Positions 21,156-33,268 are shown, counted from the first letter of the stretch. The stretch: 64,000 nucleotides of DNA from Lactifluus volemus (GCA_022376515.1 WTXI01000025.1:248001-312000), one strand, 5' to 3'. Notes: generated from the letters alone by a model not told the origin. Numbers and translations: made by a program.

Positions 21156-22092
21156 TGTTACAGTTATGCGGGCCGTCCGGCCCATTTGCTACTGTCTTCC
21201 GTCTATTTTTTGCCTTGTGTTATGACCTAGGACCCCTTTCCTTGGCCAGCCCCCTCTGTTCAACTTCTGGGGGCTGTGCGTTGCCATTTTGGATGTGTAT
21301 TTGACTCAGGGATCATGACTCAAATCTTGAGTCAGCGTTCTTGACTCAGATCTTGAGTCAGACGCACTGAGTCAGTTCTTGAGTCATCAGAACTGACTCA
21401 GGTCCTTAGTCAATGGTCTTGACTTCGCTACTGTACTGTGACCTTTGTAGGATAGTTGGCTGGCCCTCTGTACACATAAATAGGGCCCTGTGAACAAGCT
21501 AAAGCCCTAGCTTCAGCTTCGTCCAGAATCGCAGATTCATTGTCTCCTGCTCACACTCGCATCGCATCTTCTTCTCTCTTCTTGTGAATCCCCTCTTCGT
21601 ACCTTGATCCAGGTACTTCACGCCACCGATCAGACTTCTGTTCGCTTGTTTCCACTACCAGAAACAAGCTCACAGACGCCTGAACCCTAATACAAACGTG
21701 CTGTGAGAAGTAGTCCCCACTTCTCACCCCGCGTCTGCCCTTGAACCTTAGTTCAACCTCGCACTAATGTACTAGGGCTAGAAAGATCCTTTCTAACCAT
21801 AGTACGCTCGCGCCCATGTTGCGGTTAAACCCACACACCGTCATTAACCCATCTGCCACCATCTATCCTTTTTAGGAACGGTAACTCCGACCATCGCATG
21901 CGCCGGCCCGTACTACCCGCCTCACGCGATACAGAACTGAGAGTTCACACAGTCAAGTCTACTCCTTATGGGACCTTGCCTGCGCGTGCTAGAATTGACT
22001 ATTTGGTGTTGCTAGTCTTGTCTGACTCGCCACAGCAAATAGCCAACCCAAACGACGCTCACTTCAAGCCACGGTCCCTGCGAACCGTGACA
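21156..22092 (+). mobile_element. Solo LTR, family L (copy 3)
   Basis: Ends TGTTACAG..CGTGACA, 937 bp, with a perfect 5-bp duplication TCTCC at 21151-21155 and 22093-22097. It lies in opposite orientation to copy 2, 290 bp away. The different duplications show two independent insertions. A TATA-like CATAAATAGG lies about 330 bp from the start, after seven perfect TGASTCA motifs. Confidence 0.92.
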
Positions 22093-23479
22093 TCTCCACA
22101 ATTTCACACCATCCAGTAAGCTTCCAAATTGTGTTCGCCTCGTCACCCATGATCAGATGAAGTATATAAATGATGTGCCTTGCATCTGGTCCACGACGCA
22201 TGGTAACCTCATCCGGCCCATCCACTTTGAGCACAGAAAGTAAGAGGCACACTTTTCCCCATGTGGAGGCAAGCAGGGAAAGTGCGCACTCAGTAAGAAC
22301 TAAAAAGCAGGGAACCACGCGATCGACAATGATGCCTCAGAATAAGAGCTGCCAGTGGAGAAGTCTTGCGTCTCCATGTTGTTGATGTAAATAACTGGAA
22401 CTTATTCATGGCTTCACTCCGGCCTGCAGGAGGAGGCATGGAGAGTGCAAGAGGCCCAGGAGGCGTGGGAGATGCGGGAGGTGTGGAGGCAGCGGCAGAG
22501 GAGATGGAAGTGGTGCAGGAGGTGGTGCACATAGTGGAGGCAGTGGCACAGGAGGAGGCGGTGGAGGCAGAGGCTAATAAAAAAAAGATATGTTGGGTTG
22601 GGGCAGGCAGCGTGACAGGTCGAGCACGCACCCATGGAATAGAAGTCAACAATGTTGACCCGCTGTCCATCAAAAAGAGATGATGATGACATGGAAAGAG
22701 CTTAGGAGATGAACTTGAACAAGCCAAACGTCTTTTTTCTCCATAGTCCTGCAGGTACAGCATGTGCATTCACAATGTGGCGCTGCGAGAGGTTGCTTGG
22801 GGTCAAGGTACAATTTAGATCACAGTCGTCTGTAGCTTTGGCAATGTGAGCCATGATGGCAAAGTAGGGTAAATTGTCTGAGTCAGGGGCCATAGGCACT
22901 GGCTGATCGCATGCTGCCACCTGGACCTTGGGCGCCTGTGGCACGTCTCAGCAATAAAGCTACCAATGGTCCTTCTGGCATATCCTGGTTTGATTGTGGA
23001 GGCGACAGAGGAAACAGAAGTGGCCCAGGAGGTGGTGGTGCAGGTGGCAGCGCAGGAGGAGGCAGTGGAGGTGAAAAACAATCAGCACACGTTGGGGTGG
23101 GGCAGGTAGTGTGACAACATACCAAGGAGGGTGCAGATGGCGTCAGCGCAGGCAGCATGATGCTGTGGGCCACCTGGCACAGCGGCAGTGCCATTGGGTC
23201 CAGGAGGCACGCGATATGGAGGTGGCAAAAGCGGTGGCGGTGCAGGAGGCACAGGAGGACAGAGAAGGACGCAGCGGAGGCAGAGGCCAAGGAGGAGAGG
23301 AGGTGGAGAATGCAGCAGTGGGACCTGTTGGGATAGGGGAAGTCAAAAAAAAAAAAGTCAGTCACAAGTCGTGGTGGCATGTGCAGAAAACGAGAGGCAC
23401 AAAAATGATGAGGCAATAAAGTTTAACATTGAGCAAACAAGAGTAAACAACAGAAGTGGTTGCACCGGAACGACTTAGT
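22093..23479. repeat. GGCAGA-rich core of a CATCAGG-type element
   Basis: GGAGG/GGCAGA-rich stretches at 22425-22580 and 23000-23330 share the GTGACAACATACCA..GGTGCAGA..GTCAGCGCAGGCAGC segment with 11.3 kb and 1.6 kb. It ends CGACTTAGTGAAAATTACC, as do other copies. No gene is called. Confidence 0.55.
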
Positions 23480-23496
23480 GAAAATTACCTTGCTTG

Positions 23497-23588
23497 GCCT
23501 GCTTCAGCGCATTAGTTTAGAGTTGTTAGGTAATCCAGTATTACTATCTTTGTCTATCTAATACATCGCTTTACAAAAAAAAAAAAAA
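23497..23588 (+). mobile_element. Severely truncated LINE tail with poly(A)
   Basis: A 92-bp insert ending in a 14-base A-run is flanked by a perfect 17-bp duplication GAAAATTACCTTGCTTG at 23480-23496 and 23589-23605. Its 3' end differs from that of the LINE at 4255, so a second LINE family (or a LINE-mobilised RNA) is implied. Confidence 0.75.
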
Positions 23589-23706
23589 GAAAATTACCTT
23601 GCTTGCAAGGTATCTATGTGGGCGTAATCATGCCTGCTGCTTACTGTTATTCGTAATCACTTTACATACTTTTTTTGCCTTTTTGGGCCACTGGATGGCC
23701 CTTTTT

Positions 23707-24256
23707 TTTTTTTTTTTTTTGGGAAACCTCGGAATGTGCACGAAGATAGCCACAAAGTGCCTAACAGCTGCAACATTTCCTCAAGCGGTTGGAGCCCCAG
23801 CCCAGAGAGCCAGGGTGCCCGGGTGGGGGAAATGCTCTTACGCACACCTTTCAGTTCTCCTCAGGCTTTGGGGTGGAGCATCACCAGCCGAATTCCCGGA
23901 TTGTAGCCCCAGTGCCCTTGGCCTTCTTCGGATCACCTCGGTAGTGTGGGACTCGGATCTACCCGAAGGTGACCCCACTACCCACTAAAACCCCCCCCCC
24001 AATCAGCGGCTGATTTATCCCGGGTACCTTATCAGGTGTCACACAGGGTGACATGTCCCCCCCCATGTGACATGATAGACTGGTTCCCAGGGTGATGGGA
24101 TGTCACAACAATGTATTGCTCAGGATTTGCCGAGCCAGTGGACAACTGTGACTGACATAATTCCAGAAATGCGCCTGTAGCCTGCCTCGAACCCAGAGCT
24201 TCTCCGGGACTAGGCCAACTAATGGGCAGGGGGGGGGCCATTACACCAACCCCCCC
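23707..24256 (-). mobile_element. tRNA-derived SINE, ~550 bp
   Basis: On the minus strand it starts with box A TGGTGTAATGG and, about 50 bases on, box B GGTTCGAGGC, the Pol III promoter of tRNA-derived SINEs. It ends in a poly(A) run (T-run 23702-23720 on plus). A perfect 16-bp duplication CTGGATGGCCCTTTTT lies at 23691-23706 and 24257-24272. The length is large for a SINE and the body has several homopolymer C/G runs. Confidence 0.8.
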
Positions 24257-24272
24257 CTGGATGGCCCTTTTT

Positions 24273-25540
24273 GCTCTTTCTGGCTCTCCTTGTGACTGTT
24301 ATCCTGCCTTTCCTGCTTGTTCCGTGCCAAAAAAAACATTTGTGATGACTTTAATGGGTATGTTTTGTGACATGGTACTGTCACTGTAGTATGTTTTTTT
24401 TCCTTGTGCACATAAGTCTTCATGTTTTTTCCATCAGTGTGACCTGTCAAACCACACTATGACAGGTCATGCCCCACTTGTTGTACTGCTAAAGTCTCTT
24501 TTTCCTTTGTAAAGTCAAACTATCATCAACATATCATCTTCCTCACCACTACCTCCGCCACTACAGCTCAACGCCACATCTGTATCAATCATGAAACCAT
24601 CAACGGGCCATGAACACCACTGTGGCAGCCACACTATGAGGCACTCCACCACCTTTACCACAACAGCTTACATCACATTTATATCAGTCACAAAGCCATC
24701 AACAGGCCATCAACGCCACAGCGGCAGCCACACTATGGGGCATGCCCCAGACATTGCTGTACATTCACACTCCAGTGTTAGTTGGGGCTACGTTGTCACT
24801 CTGTCTTGTGTAAGGGACTTTACACTACAGACCGCCCACTGTAGCAATACATTTGCCGCCAACTGTTTTAGTGCCAAAGGGTGTTGATCCTGATGGTAGT
24901 AGTATCAGCGAACAGGCTCTGAGTGCAAAAGTACCTGTGCAGCAGCAGGGTCAAGCCAACAACCCACAGGTAAGCCCTGTCACAACTTTCCTTCTGCTGC
25001 AGATTTCTGTGCACTCATCATTTGTATTGCGTTATAGAATCTACCTGGATCAACGACAACTTCAGGTACTCACCAATCAAGCTCTGTGCCTTCTTCTGCA
25101 GCAGCAGGAACCGAACTGACTGACTCACCACTCTGGATAAATGTGCCATCCTCGGTCCCATCTTCATTCCCGTCCTCACTGTTTCCAGAACCCTCACACC
25201 TCCATGAGCCCGAGCATCACCATTCTTATGTGGCACCCCATCCCATGACCCACCCCGTGATGGTGGTGTCGACAAGGCTCACCATGTTTGATGACACACT
25301 GCCCATCCACTCATGCTTCTTGGCGTTTTAGAGGCCAAAATCATCATCAATGACCAGAGCCCCAATGACTCAGAATTCCTGAGGCTTCACGTGTGTGCTG
25401 CTCTGGGGCCAAAGCATCAATTTAGGCTGGGCATATCATTGTAGCTCCACACTTTAGCACTGCCTAGCCCTGATTGATGGTCATTCCATTACTTCATTGA
25501 CCTCATTCTTGTCATTACCACCTTCTCTACGATGGTTCAA
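24273..25540. other. No gene recognised
   Basis: Two near-repeats of about 90 bp (24590-24660 and 24690-24745, both with AACGGGCCATGAAC-like or AACAGGCCATCAAC-like words) are visible. Open frames are short and unfamiliar. There is no clear mobile-element boundary. Confidence 0.35.
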
Positions 25541-25549
25541 CGTCACGTT

Positions 25550-26896
25550 TAATAATGAAAATTAAGCAAACTTTAATCACACTAAGTAAACCAGTAGTTT
25601 AAGCAAACTAAGAGAATTTTAAGAGGCTTTTAATCATGCTAAGCAAATGGAAGTATTTTATGTAATTTAATTAAAGTCCGAAAAATATGCAAAAGTCATG
25701 AAAATTTCACTAAGTCATTCCTGTGCACCAACCACATGCATCTTTTGTTTGTTCTTATTTGCATGATATTGATTTTTGTGTGTTTTTGTGCCAAGTCTTC
25801 TGTCCCTCCCTCCCCTCTGTTGCTGTCGCCCCCATGTTGGGGATTTCACTGTTGTCACCATGGCTGGCTCACTGTCTAGCGCTGCCACGTCTTGCCCTCT
25901 CTCCTCTTGCCATCTCTGTGGCCTCTGTCGCCACTGCTTGCTGCCTTGCACTGCCACAAGCCTCAGTGTCCCTGTGTTCTCCTTGTCACTGCATTTCCCC
26001 CCCCCTTTTTTTCCTCCATGCAAACGTGTCTCAATGCTGCTTCCTCTGCCTCTGCCTCTGCCTCTGCCTCTACCTCTGCCTCTGCCTCTGCCTCTGCCTC
26101 TGCCTCTGCCACGTCATCCTCTGCCTCCTGCACCTGCACCGCGTCCACACTCTCTATCGCTTGGAACCACTGGGCTGCGAGGGGTCCACGGCGCATGCTG
26201 CCTGCACCACGCCTTCTGCGCCACCTTTCTGGTATGTTGTATGCTACCTCGCCCCAACGCTTCCTGACCCTTTTTTTTTTTGTTCACCTCCACCTCCACC
26301 TCTACCTCCTCCTGTGCTGCCACCTCCCCTGCCTGCACCACCCCTCCTGTGCCTTCTGCACACTTCCATCTCCTCCACTATCCCTGCACACACTTCCATC
26401 CCCTCTGCTGTCCCTGTGCCTCCTCTGCTTCCTGCGCCTCCCATGCCTTCTCCCGTGGCTCTTCCTGCCCCTCCCGCAGCATTTCCTGGGCTTCCCATGC
26501 CCCGTGCCTCCTCTCTTGGCCCTCACCTCCTCCCGCGCCTCCGCCTCTGCCTCCTCGTGGCCCTGTAGTCCCACCCCCCCAGGGCTGTTGCACCAAGGCC
26601 TGTAGATTACTAGTCTTAGATATTCATGTTGTAGTTTTACTTCAATATATAATTTTGATGCCTATAAAATTGTGTGATTGAAAATTTCAAATTAGTTAAA
26701 AATGTGAAAGATGCTTAATGTTACTTAGATCTTGCTTAATTACCTTAATTAAGCAGAATGCGCTTACTGTGCTTAATCAAGGGTTGCTTAACTTGTGCTT
26801 AATTCTTCTTAATGCTTACTTAACCTGCTTAATGACAAAATTAAGCACACTAATCACACTTTAAGCACATTAAGCAAATATGACGTTTTCCTGATG
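25550..26896. mobile_element. CATCAGG-type element, inverted copy
   Basis: TTAAGC-rich left part (25555-25700), a CTCTGCCTCTGCC-rich core (26040-26600) that is the complement of the GGCAGA core at 1.7 kb, and a TTAAGC-rich right part ending TTTTCCTGATG at 26886-26896. The left terminus is not visible and is probably eroded. Long plus- and minus-strand frames are repeat artefacts. Confidence 0.55.
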
Positions 26897-26981
26897 TCAT
26901 GGTATAATGTGATTTATATTTCAACTTTTGTGGTCTCTAGTCATAGACATTGCATAAAGTTTTACTGTTTGATACTATTAT

Positions 26982-27135
26982 CATGATGGTGTGCAAAATA
27001 GTTTCAATGTAGTTTTCATTATGTTGCATAAACTTGCATTTATTCCACAATGTGAGCAGAGGATTGTACTTATATGCACATCTACAACATGGGAGAACTC
27101 GGACATGCCATACGAAGTAATGGCCCACTAGCTCA
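26982..27135 (-). repeat. 3'-end fragment of the Crypton-like family
   Basis: Inverted copy of 8361-8510 (ACTTGAGCTAGTGGGCCATT.., then ..ATGCAACATAATGAAAAC). It marks the end of another lost copy of the 6.6-8.5 kb element. Confidence 0.6.
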
Positions 27136-27139
27136 AGTG

Positions 27140-27800
27140 GTCTTAATAGTCTTAAATTTGTTTTTTTGCTTAATTTTGCTTGATGAAATTTTGTTTAAGC
27201 ACAATTAAACAGCTTAAGCAGGCTCAACATGCTCAGTATGCTCAGGACAATTAAGACTGACATTAAGCACACCCAACATATTTAAGCAACTAATGAAAAT
27301 TCAAGGGGCTTTTAATTGTGCTAATTAAAAAACTTAATTTACATAATTTAACTAATCTGTCTGAAAAAGTTTGCAAGTCATGATTCCCAGTGAAAAGTGG
27401 ATTTAAGTAAATTTAAGTAAATTTAACCCAATTGATTAAAATCAAAGTAAATTTATTACAAATGATACCAATAACATTAAGTTGATTTCAATCGAAGTGA
27501 ATTGAATATTGTCCGATTGCATTGAATATGATTGAATTGAATTGATATGGTTTCTTGGGGTGCCTTGGCCAATCAAATGCGATTGAATTGGATTGAACAC
27601 AACTCAATCGAGAAAGCAGATAATCTGTGAAACAAGTACACAACGCATTGTCGACTTAGAGAAATCCAGACACTTTCAATCACATGACCAGGTCATTGAC
27701 GAGGTGTCAAACCGCTGGACGTCGTTATTGTCAACAACGTCCCACACTTCAAGTCTGCACAAAGGTTTGCTTTAAGTGTGGGTTAACTTAGTTGCTGAAG
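27140..27800. repeat. TTAA-rich and ATTGA-rich repeat sequence
   Basis: TTAAGC words to about 27340, then AAATTTAAGTA repeats and a 27480-27610 stretch with many GATTGAATTGA variants. No gene is seen. Confidence 0.5.
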
Positions 27801-29586
27801 CATGTCACAACTTGTCCTTGGCTAATTTCACAGAACAGGTGGTGGATGGGACTATGGTAAGGTGGATGATGTACTGACCGCTGACCCATTTCTTCTCTCA
27901 AATGGGCCCTCATCGAATTCAAGCAGTGAACCCCCTCAATTTCAGAAGAATTTAATACATGGTACGTCCTAAGGTGCTCCCAACTCACTGAAGCTGACTT
28001 GTAATCACCCTCATGGAGCCCTGTGCCTTGTCCACATCTACATGTTGTATGGTTGATTTCACCTCGACCTTGGAGTGCATCCGACACTTTTACCTCACAC
28101 TGGCACACCCATATACACAACACTCCACCACTGCCTGTGTGCTTCAGAGGGCACACTTTCAATTTGACTGGTGGATGAAGTTGTCCGCGTGTCCGATCCT
28201 CTCGAAAATTGTGACATTGATATCAGATTAATTTTAGTGGTGCTGACTGGGTTGGCTCACTATACCCCCCCCGAGATGTGGATCAAGTCCCTACACGACT
28301 TTAACGACTTCGCCCACCTCTCCATCCATATCCACGTGAGTGTGCCCAGACCGACCGACGACCGACATCACCACCACTAAACGAGAGATATCGCCACACC
28401 CACCCACAAGCGTACGACCACGACCGGAAGCCTCTCCCGTCACCGTCTTCACATTTCAGTGACTGGGAACCCATCTTCACTCCCACCACGCGTGAGCGTC
28501 CCCGTCATCGTTTCCACAACAACCACACTTGAGCGACCGCCAGCATCCCCCATCTCCATTCCTGCCACCTGACCACGTCAGTAACCATGAGCGATGTTCC
28601 CCATCACCACGTGAGCAGCACCACACCAAACATGTACAGCAACAAAAACTGCTGCTACCGCTATCCACGATTTTTTTTCCCGCCTCGTAGACCAACAAGG
28701 CAGCTCATAACATACAAGCACTCGCGAATACCGTCATCAACACATGCAATGGAATCCAGCAGACCCACAGGAGAATTACTCCCTTGACACAATGACCTCA
28801 ATTTGACCTTCTCCGGCTCAAAAGCTAGTACGAGAGCGGCGAGTAGACATGCCGCGAGAGGATCAGTGAGGTGTTCGAATTCTCCGAGCGCATCGTACCC
28901 TCCTTCATTGAAGTGCGCGCGACGGACGACTTTCGGGACCACCTCCTCCCCGCAGCCGCCGCCTCGTCTTCACAGACAATCCAACATGTTGCCGGAGAGC
29001 TCAGGCACATCAGTGAGTTTGTGGCTTGCCGCCAAGCAGGCATCCCTTGTCGATCATTTCACCCATCTAATGACTATCCCCGCCCTGCCAGTGCCCACCG
29101 TGCAGTATGCACTGCCACATACCGCAGATCTATTCGCGCGCTTTAAGTGCTATCTCCCGATCGCCAACTCATCGATGCAGCGCGTGTATGGCCAGCTCCG
29201 TGAACTCGTACAGCCCCCTTCACGTGTGCCGACACCATTCGAAATGCCCTACAACCCCCCGAACATCCCTCAAAATGAACCAGAACCAGAACAGGACGAC
29301 AACATGCATGCACACGTCGGACGCTCAACAGATATGGCACAAGATCCCCTCGACGCCCGTCCCGACGTCCGCACGGCAGCGGCGATGGCCCATTCGGTCT
29401 TGATAAGCGGCTATCTCTTTCCGGTTTTTTTTTTGCTCACTCATTTCATTTCATTTTGTCTCACTAGAGCGCCAGTGTTACGGTGAGTTTTTCCCCCACT
29501 TTTGTCTCCCACCAGCATCCTCACCCCCTTCCGTCTCCCCTCCCTCTCTGGCTGGCCCAAATATCGTTTTAGGCCCGTTTTCTGCC
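27800..29586. other. No gene recognised; open frame at 28803-29486 (+)
   Basis: A 227-codon plus-strand frame and an overlapping alternative frame (FSERIVPSFIEVRATDDFRD at 28880) look as though they were once coding and then shifted. I cannot name a family. Bases 28300-28600 are (CAC/CCA)-rich. Composition is less repetitive than the neighbours, so this may be a decayed or captured host gene. Confidence 0.3.
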
Positions 29587-30190
29587 ATGCTCATTCAACT
29601 CTCTCGCAACCTCGCTCCCACGCTCCTTATTTCCTTCGCCATTCTTTTGGCCCTCACTCCCTCAGCCTCTGCGAATCGTGTCTCTCCAGGCTCCGTACAT
29701 CATCGTGATCATGCACACCTCAATCGCATGGCCGAGATGCGACCTGCAGCCCGTCATATTAAGTCTCCTCCCGCAGACCAGCCTCCTACTACGTCTCCTT
29801 CGAGCGTTTCTTCCTCGTCCCCAACGCTCTCGGGCAGCGTGCTGCAATCTCCATCGGTAGTGACATCTAGTTCATCATCCCCTCTGTTGACTTCTAGCTC
29901 GGTGAATTGTTTCTATCAAAATTTCCATTTCAAGATACTGATGCCCCAAGCAACAGGTTTCATCTGCTTCGGCTACATCCAGCGTTAGCTTAGTTAGTTC
30001 AAGTAGCTCAACCACTACCACTTCTAGCGCCACTTTATCCAGTTCTTCCCTCCTTCCCTCTTCTACGTTGAAAGCCCTAGTCCCGTCACCGCAGAATGGC
30101 GCACAAGTCACACAAACGCCTGACGCCACAATTATTGGAGTTTTCGTAGACACTCCTTCGATCTGTGGTAGAGCAAAGTGCATCTCGTAG
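29587..30190 (+). CDS. Putative secreted Ser/Thr-rich protein (short, maybe truncated)
   Basis: Two exons (29587-29901 and 29957-30190, intron 29902-29956) give 182 residues. The N-terminus is a good signal peptide (LLISFAILLALTPSASA, residues ~13-29). A Ser/Thr/Pro-rich region with poly-Ser fills residues 60-150, and the protein ends GVFVDTPSICGRAKCIS. No enzymatic domain is seen, so it may be the N-terminal piece of a larger cell-wall or secreted protein left in repeat territory. The intron keeps frame, which supports real coding history. Confidence 0.5.
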
Positions 30191-30299
30191 CTCTTGAGGA
30201 CGACTGAACCATTTGCGTTGGCGGCGGCGGCAGCAGCAGCCACTGCACGCTGAGCGTCTCTGCTGCCACCAGCATCTTCCACTGCGTCCACAGCGTTGG

Positions 30300-30745
30300 C
30301 CAATGCTAACTGAACGCCTCGGGTGCATAACCCGGAATCTCGCCATGTGGACCGATCTCTTCGGGTGGTATAGCCAGCGGTGACACGAACACCTGCACGT
30401 CAGGCGCCCATATGATATCATCGTCTCCTGGCACCCGTAAGTGCACATGTCTGTTGACATTACCATGTGGATGCGGATGCGGATATAGTTCCTCCACGCT
30501 CCCATCTTCTCATCCTCAGCCTCACTCCCACTTACGAGCTCGTCCCATGTTGCGCCGACGTCGTCCCACTCATCCACCGGCGCTGCCTCGCACCGTATGA
30601 GTCCCATCTCCAGTGGTGGTGCTGGGTCATCCCAAAGCCTGTCCCAATGAATGCTTGCAAAAAAAGGGTGCACGCGCACCGCCTCCATCGAAAATGCGCT
30701 GTCGGAAGGACCTGCACCCAGTTGCTCGAGCGGATCTCGCACCTG
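30300..30745 (-). pseudogene. PDK1/Pkh-like AGC kinase C-terminal fragment
   Basis: From 30742 the minus strand reads RDPLEQLGAGPSDSAFSMEA, then HPFFASIHWDRLWDDPAPPL. This is the end of the kinase domain and start of the C-terminal extension of 3-phosphoinositide-dependent kinases (family: DP..RLGAG..HPFF..I.W..LW...PP). It continues VDEWDDVGATWDEL and then shifts frame. The catalytic core is absent. It lies tail-to-tail with the secreted-protein frame. Not functional. Confidence 0.65.
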
Positions 30746-30964
30746 GATAGACCATGAGATGTGAGTGAGAATCTTTAACGATGAAGATCAGGGTGTGGGT
30801 TGTTGACTGCAGTAGTTGGGTTTGCAGACACGGTGAGCATCAAGGACAACTTGGATTGCATGATGTGTGGTCGGACCAATTAGGATTGAGGGTAGAATAG
30901 AGCTGTAACTGTAAATATAAATGGAGATAATTCAATTTGTTCTGATTTATCGTGTGCATGTGCA

Positions 30965-31465
30965 TGGGAACCTGGCAACTACTGCAATGATAGCAGTAAA
31001 ATTTCCCACAACACTCACTACACATGCACCTGCATGGGGAACCTGGCAACTGCTACAACATTAGTGGTGAAATTTCCCACAATCTCAACACAACACACAA
31101 TGGGGAACCTGGCAACTGCCGCAACAATAGCAATGAATTTTCCCACAATACCCACACAACCCACATGCGCAACTTACCGGCAACAGCCGCAACATTAGCG
31201 GTGAATTTTCCCACAATCTCAACACAATGCATGCATATTCAAACAAACTCACACGCTCTCGGAAATAGCCGCAATGATAGCGATGACAATTCCCACACTC
31301 GACTCACCAAAACGCGGCCTCAAATAAAAACTCACACGCTCTCGGAAATAGCCGCAACGATAGCGATGAATTTTCCCACAATCTCAACACAACGCGTGTG
31401 CATATTCAAATAAGGAAACTGTATCATCACATATAATCACGTAAAGCAGCGGCAAGCTCCATATA
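30965..31465 (+). repeat. Third foldback-type arm (outer part)
   Basis: Begins with four degenerate units sharing GGGAACCTGGCAACTGC and AATTTTCCCACAATCTCAAC. It then has ~83-bp units identical in type to 14.2-14.6 kb (31245-31400) and the inner AAGGAAACTGTATCATCACA..GCAGCGGCAAGCTCC part. It is in the same orientation as the left arm of the 14-kb element. Confidence 0.8.
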
Positions 31466-33148
31466 CATCAGCAAAACCCAGTTGGCCTTAGACAGGCTTA
31501 GCCACTGCTTAGTGTTGTTAAGGCAGGCTTAGATAGCTTAGCACCATTAAGACTAAGCAAATTGAAATAATCTAAGCTAATTAAGCCAATCTAATAAAAT
31601 TAAGGACATAAATCACCAGTCAAGGATGCTAAGTACACAAAAATTGTCTAAGTAAATTAAGTAAATTAAGTAAGGTGTCTGAAATTTTGTTAAATCATGA
31701 AAATTTCGCTAAGTCGTTACAGATCACGTGTTTTTTGTTTATTCTTGTTTGCACGATGTTAATTTTCGTTGCCCTCCCCCTCTGACATTTCCTTAAAAGG
31801 AATCATATGCTCCGTTGTTTATTCTTGTTGGCACCATGTTGATTTTCGTGCCTCATCTTTTTTTGCCGCGTCCTTTTGTCCCCTCCCTTGTCTGTCTGCT
31901 CTGTGGCCTCTGCCGTCGCCACCACCGCTGCTCCCTGTCTGGTGATGCCTCCCCGCCGCCTTCTTGCGACCGCGACTGCCTCCTGGTTCGTTGTCATGCA
32001 ACGCGTCCCCTCCTGGTGCAACGCGTCCCACTGCTGCCGCCTCCGCCTCCGCCTCCTCTCTTTCTCTGCCTCTGCCTCTGCCTCTGCCTCTGCCTCTGCC
32101 TCTGTCGCGTCGTCAGATGCCTCCTGTTCCTGCGCCTCCCCCACCGCTTTTGCCCTCTCTTGGATCCACTGGCATTGCGAGGACGCTGCCTGCGCCGGTA
32201 CGTTGTCACGCTGCCTGCCCCGCCCCAACGCGTCTGACTTTCTTTTCATCGCCTCCTCCGCCTCTGCCGCCTGGATCACCATCTCCTGCGCCACTTCCGC
32301 CTCCTGCGCTTCCCGTCCCGCTTGCGCCTCTTCCTACGTTTCCCGCACTTCCTCCCGCGCCTCCCACCCCTGCGCCTTCACCTGCGCTTCCTGCGCTCTG
32401 CGCCTCCTCCTGCGTTCCTCGCCTCCTTCCGCACCCTGCGTATTCCCCTGCGCCTCCCGCGCGTTCTCTCGTGCCTTCCGCACCCCTCGCCTCCTCCCGT
32501 GCCTCCCGCACCCCTCGCCTCCTCCCGTGCCTCCTCCCCGCGCTTCCTCCCGCGCCTCCTCCCCGCGCTTCCTCCCGCGCCTCCTCCCCGCGCCTCCTCC
32601 CCACGCCTCCTCCCTGTGCCTCCTCCCCGCGCCTCCTCCCCGCGCCTCCTCCCATGCGTCCTCCCCCCACCTCTTCCCATGCCTCCACCACTGCCACCAC
32701 CTCCCCATGGCCCTGCAGCCCCACCCATGCCAGTGTGCCACCTGCTGTTTGTGTGAGGTTGAATGTGACTTAGGCAATGGGTAGATGTGTGTTAGCATAG
32801 ATTAGTTAGTTTTTGTACCCCTAGTTTAGATAATTTCAATAAAGTTGCAGTTTGAATTTTTTTTTGACTTGTGTGAATTTGTCTGCTTGTGAACATAAAT
32901 TTATGCCCTGCTTAACAGGCTTAAATAGCTGCTTAAGCTCTGCTTAAATAGCTGCTGAAGCTCTGCTTAATATGCTTAGCCTAAGCAGCTCCATTAGATC
33001 CTCACTGTTGACAAGCAAAATACAGAATTTCAAGCAGCTTTTAAGCAAAATATTTTTAGAATAGTGGTTGCCTGAAATCTTTGTAGGAGTTATATAATAA
33101 AATTAAGTAAATTTTAAGGAGCCTTTAAGCTGAAACAGGTTTTCCTGA
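31466..33148. mobile_element. CATCAG-ended element inserted into foldback arm
   Basis: Starts CATCAGCAAAACCCAG (31466) and ends GTTTTCCTGATG (33148). TTAAG-rich flanks surround a CTCTGCC-rich core at 32050-32110 and a GCGCCTCCTCCC array (32270-32690). It interrupts an arm whose uninterrupted form (GCAAACTCCGTAGGATGCCG) is seen at 14633-14652. Large open frames on both strands, such as 302 codons at 31876-32784, are low-complexity Pro/Ala/Ser/Arg repeats and I reject them as genes. Confidence 0.7.
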
Positions 33149-33268
33149 TGTAGGATGCTGAGATGCAGCAACAATATCGATGAATATTCCCACGGGGGGG
33201 GGGGGCAAATTTCCGCGAGAAAATCAGCATAAAACCTCGTTCTCTAAAGAGAACTCGGAACAGCCCAA
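33149..33268 (+). repeat. Third foldback-type arm (inner part)
   Basis: TAGGATGCTGAGATGCAGC, a G-run at 33195-33206 and the TTCTCTAAAGAGAAC palindrome match the inner end of the left arm at 14641-14748. No inverted partner lies downstream, so this is a one-armed remnant. Confidence 0.8.

Noticed and set aside
25723..26605. 281-codon Cys/Leu-rich plus-strand frame and a 237-codon frame
   Set aside because: The run of CLCLCLC or SASASAS comes from the CTCTGC array; same artefact as other element cores.
31876..32784. 302-codon plus-strand frame and a 269-codon overlapping frame
   Set aside because: Both are translations of GCGCCTCCTCCC and CTCTGCC arrays, lie in a mobile element and have no domain; not credible genes.
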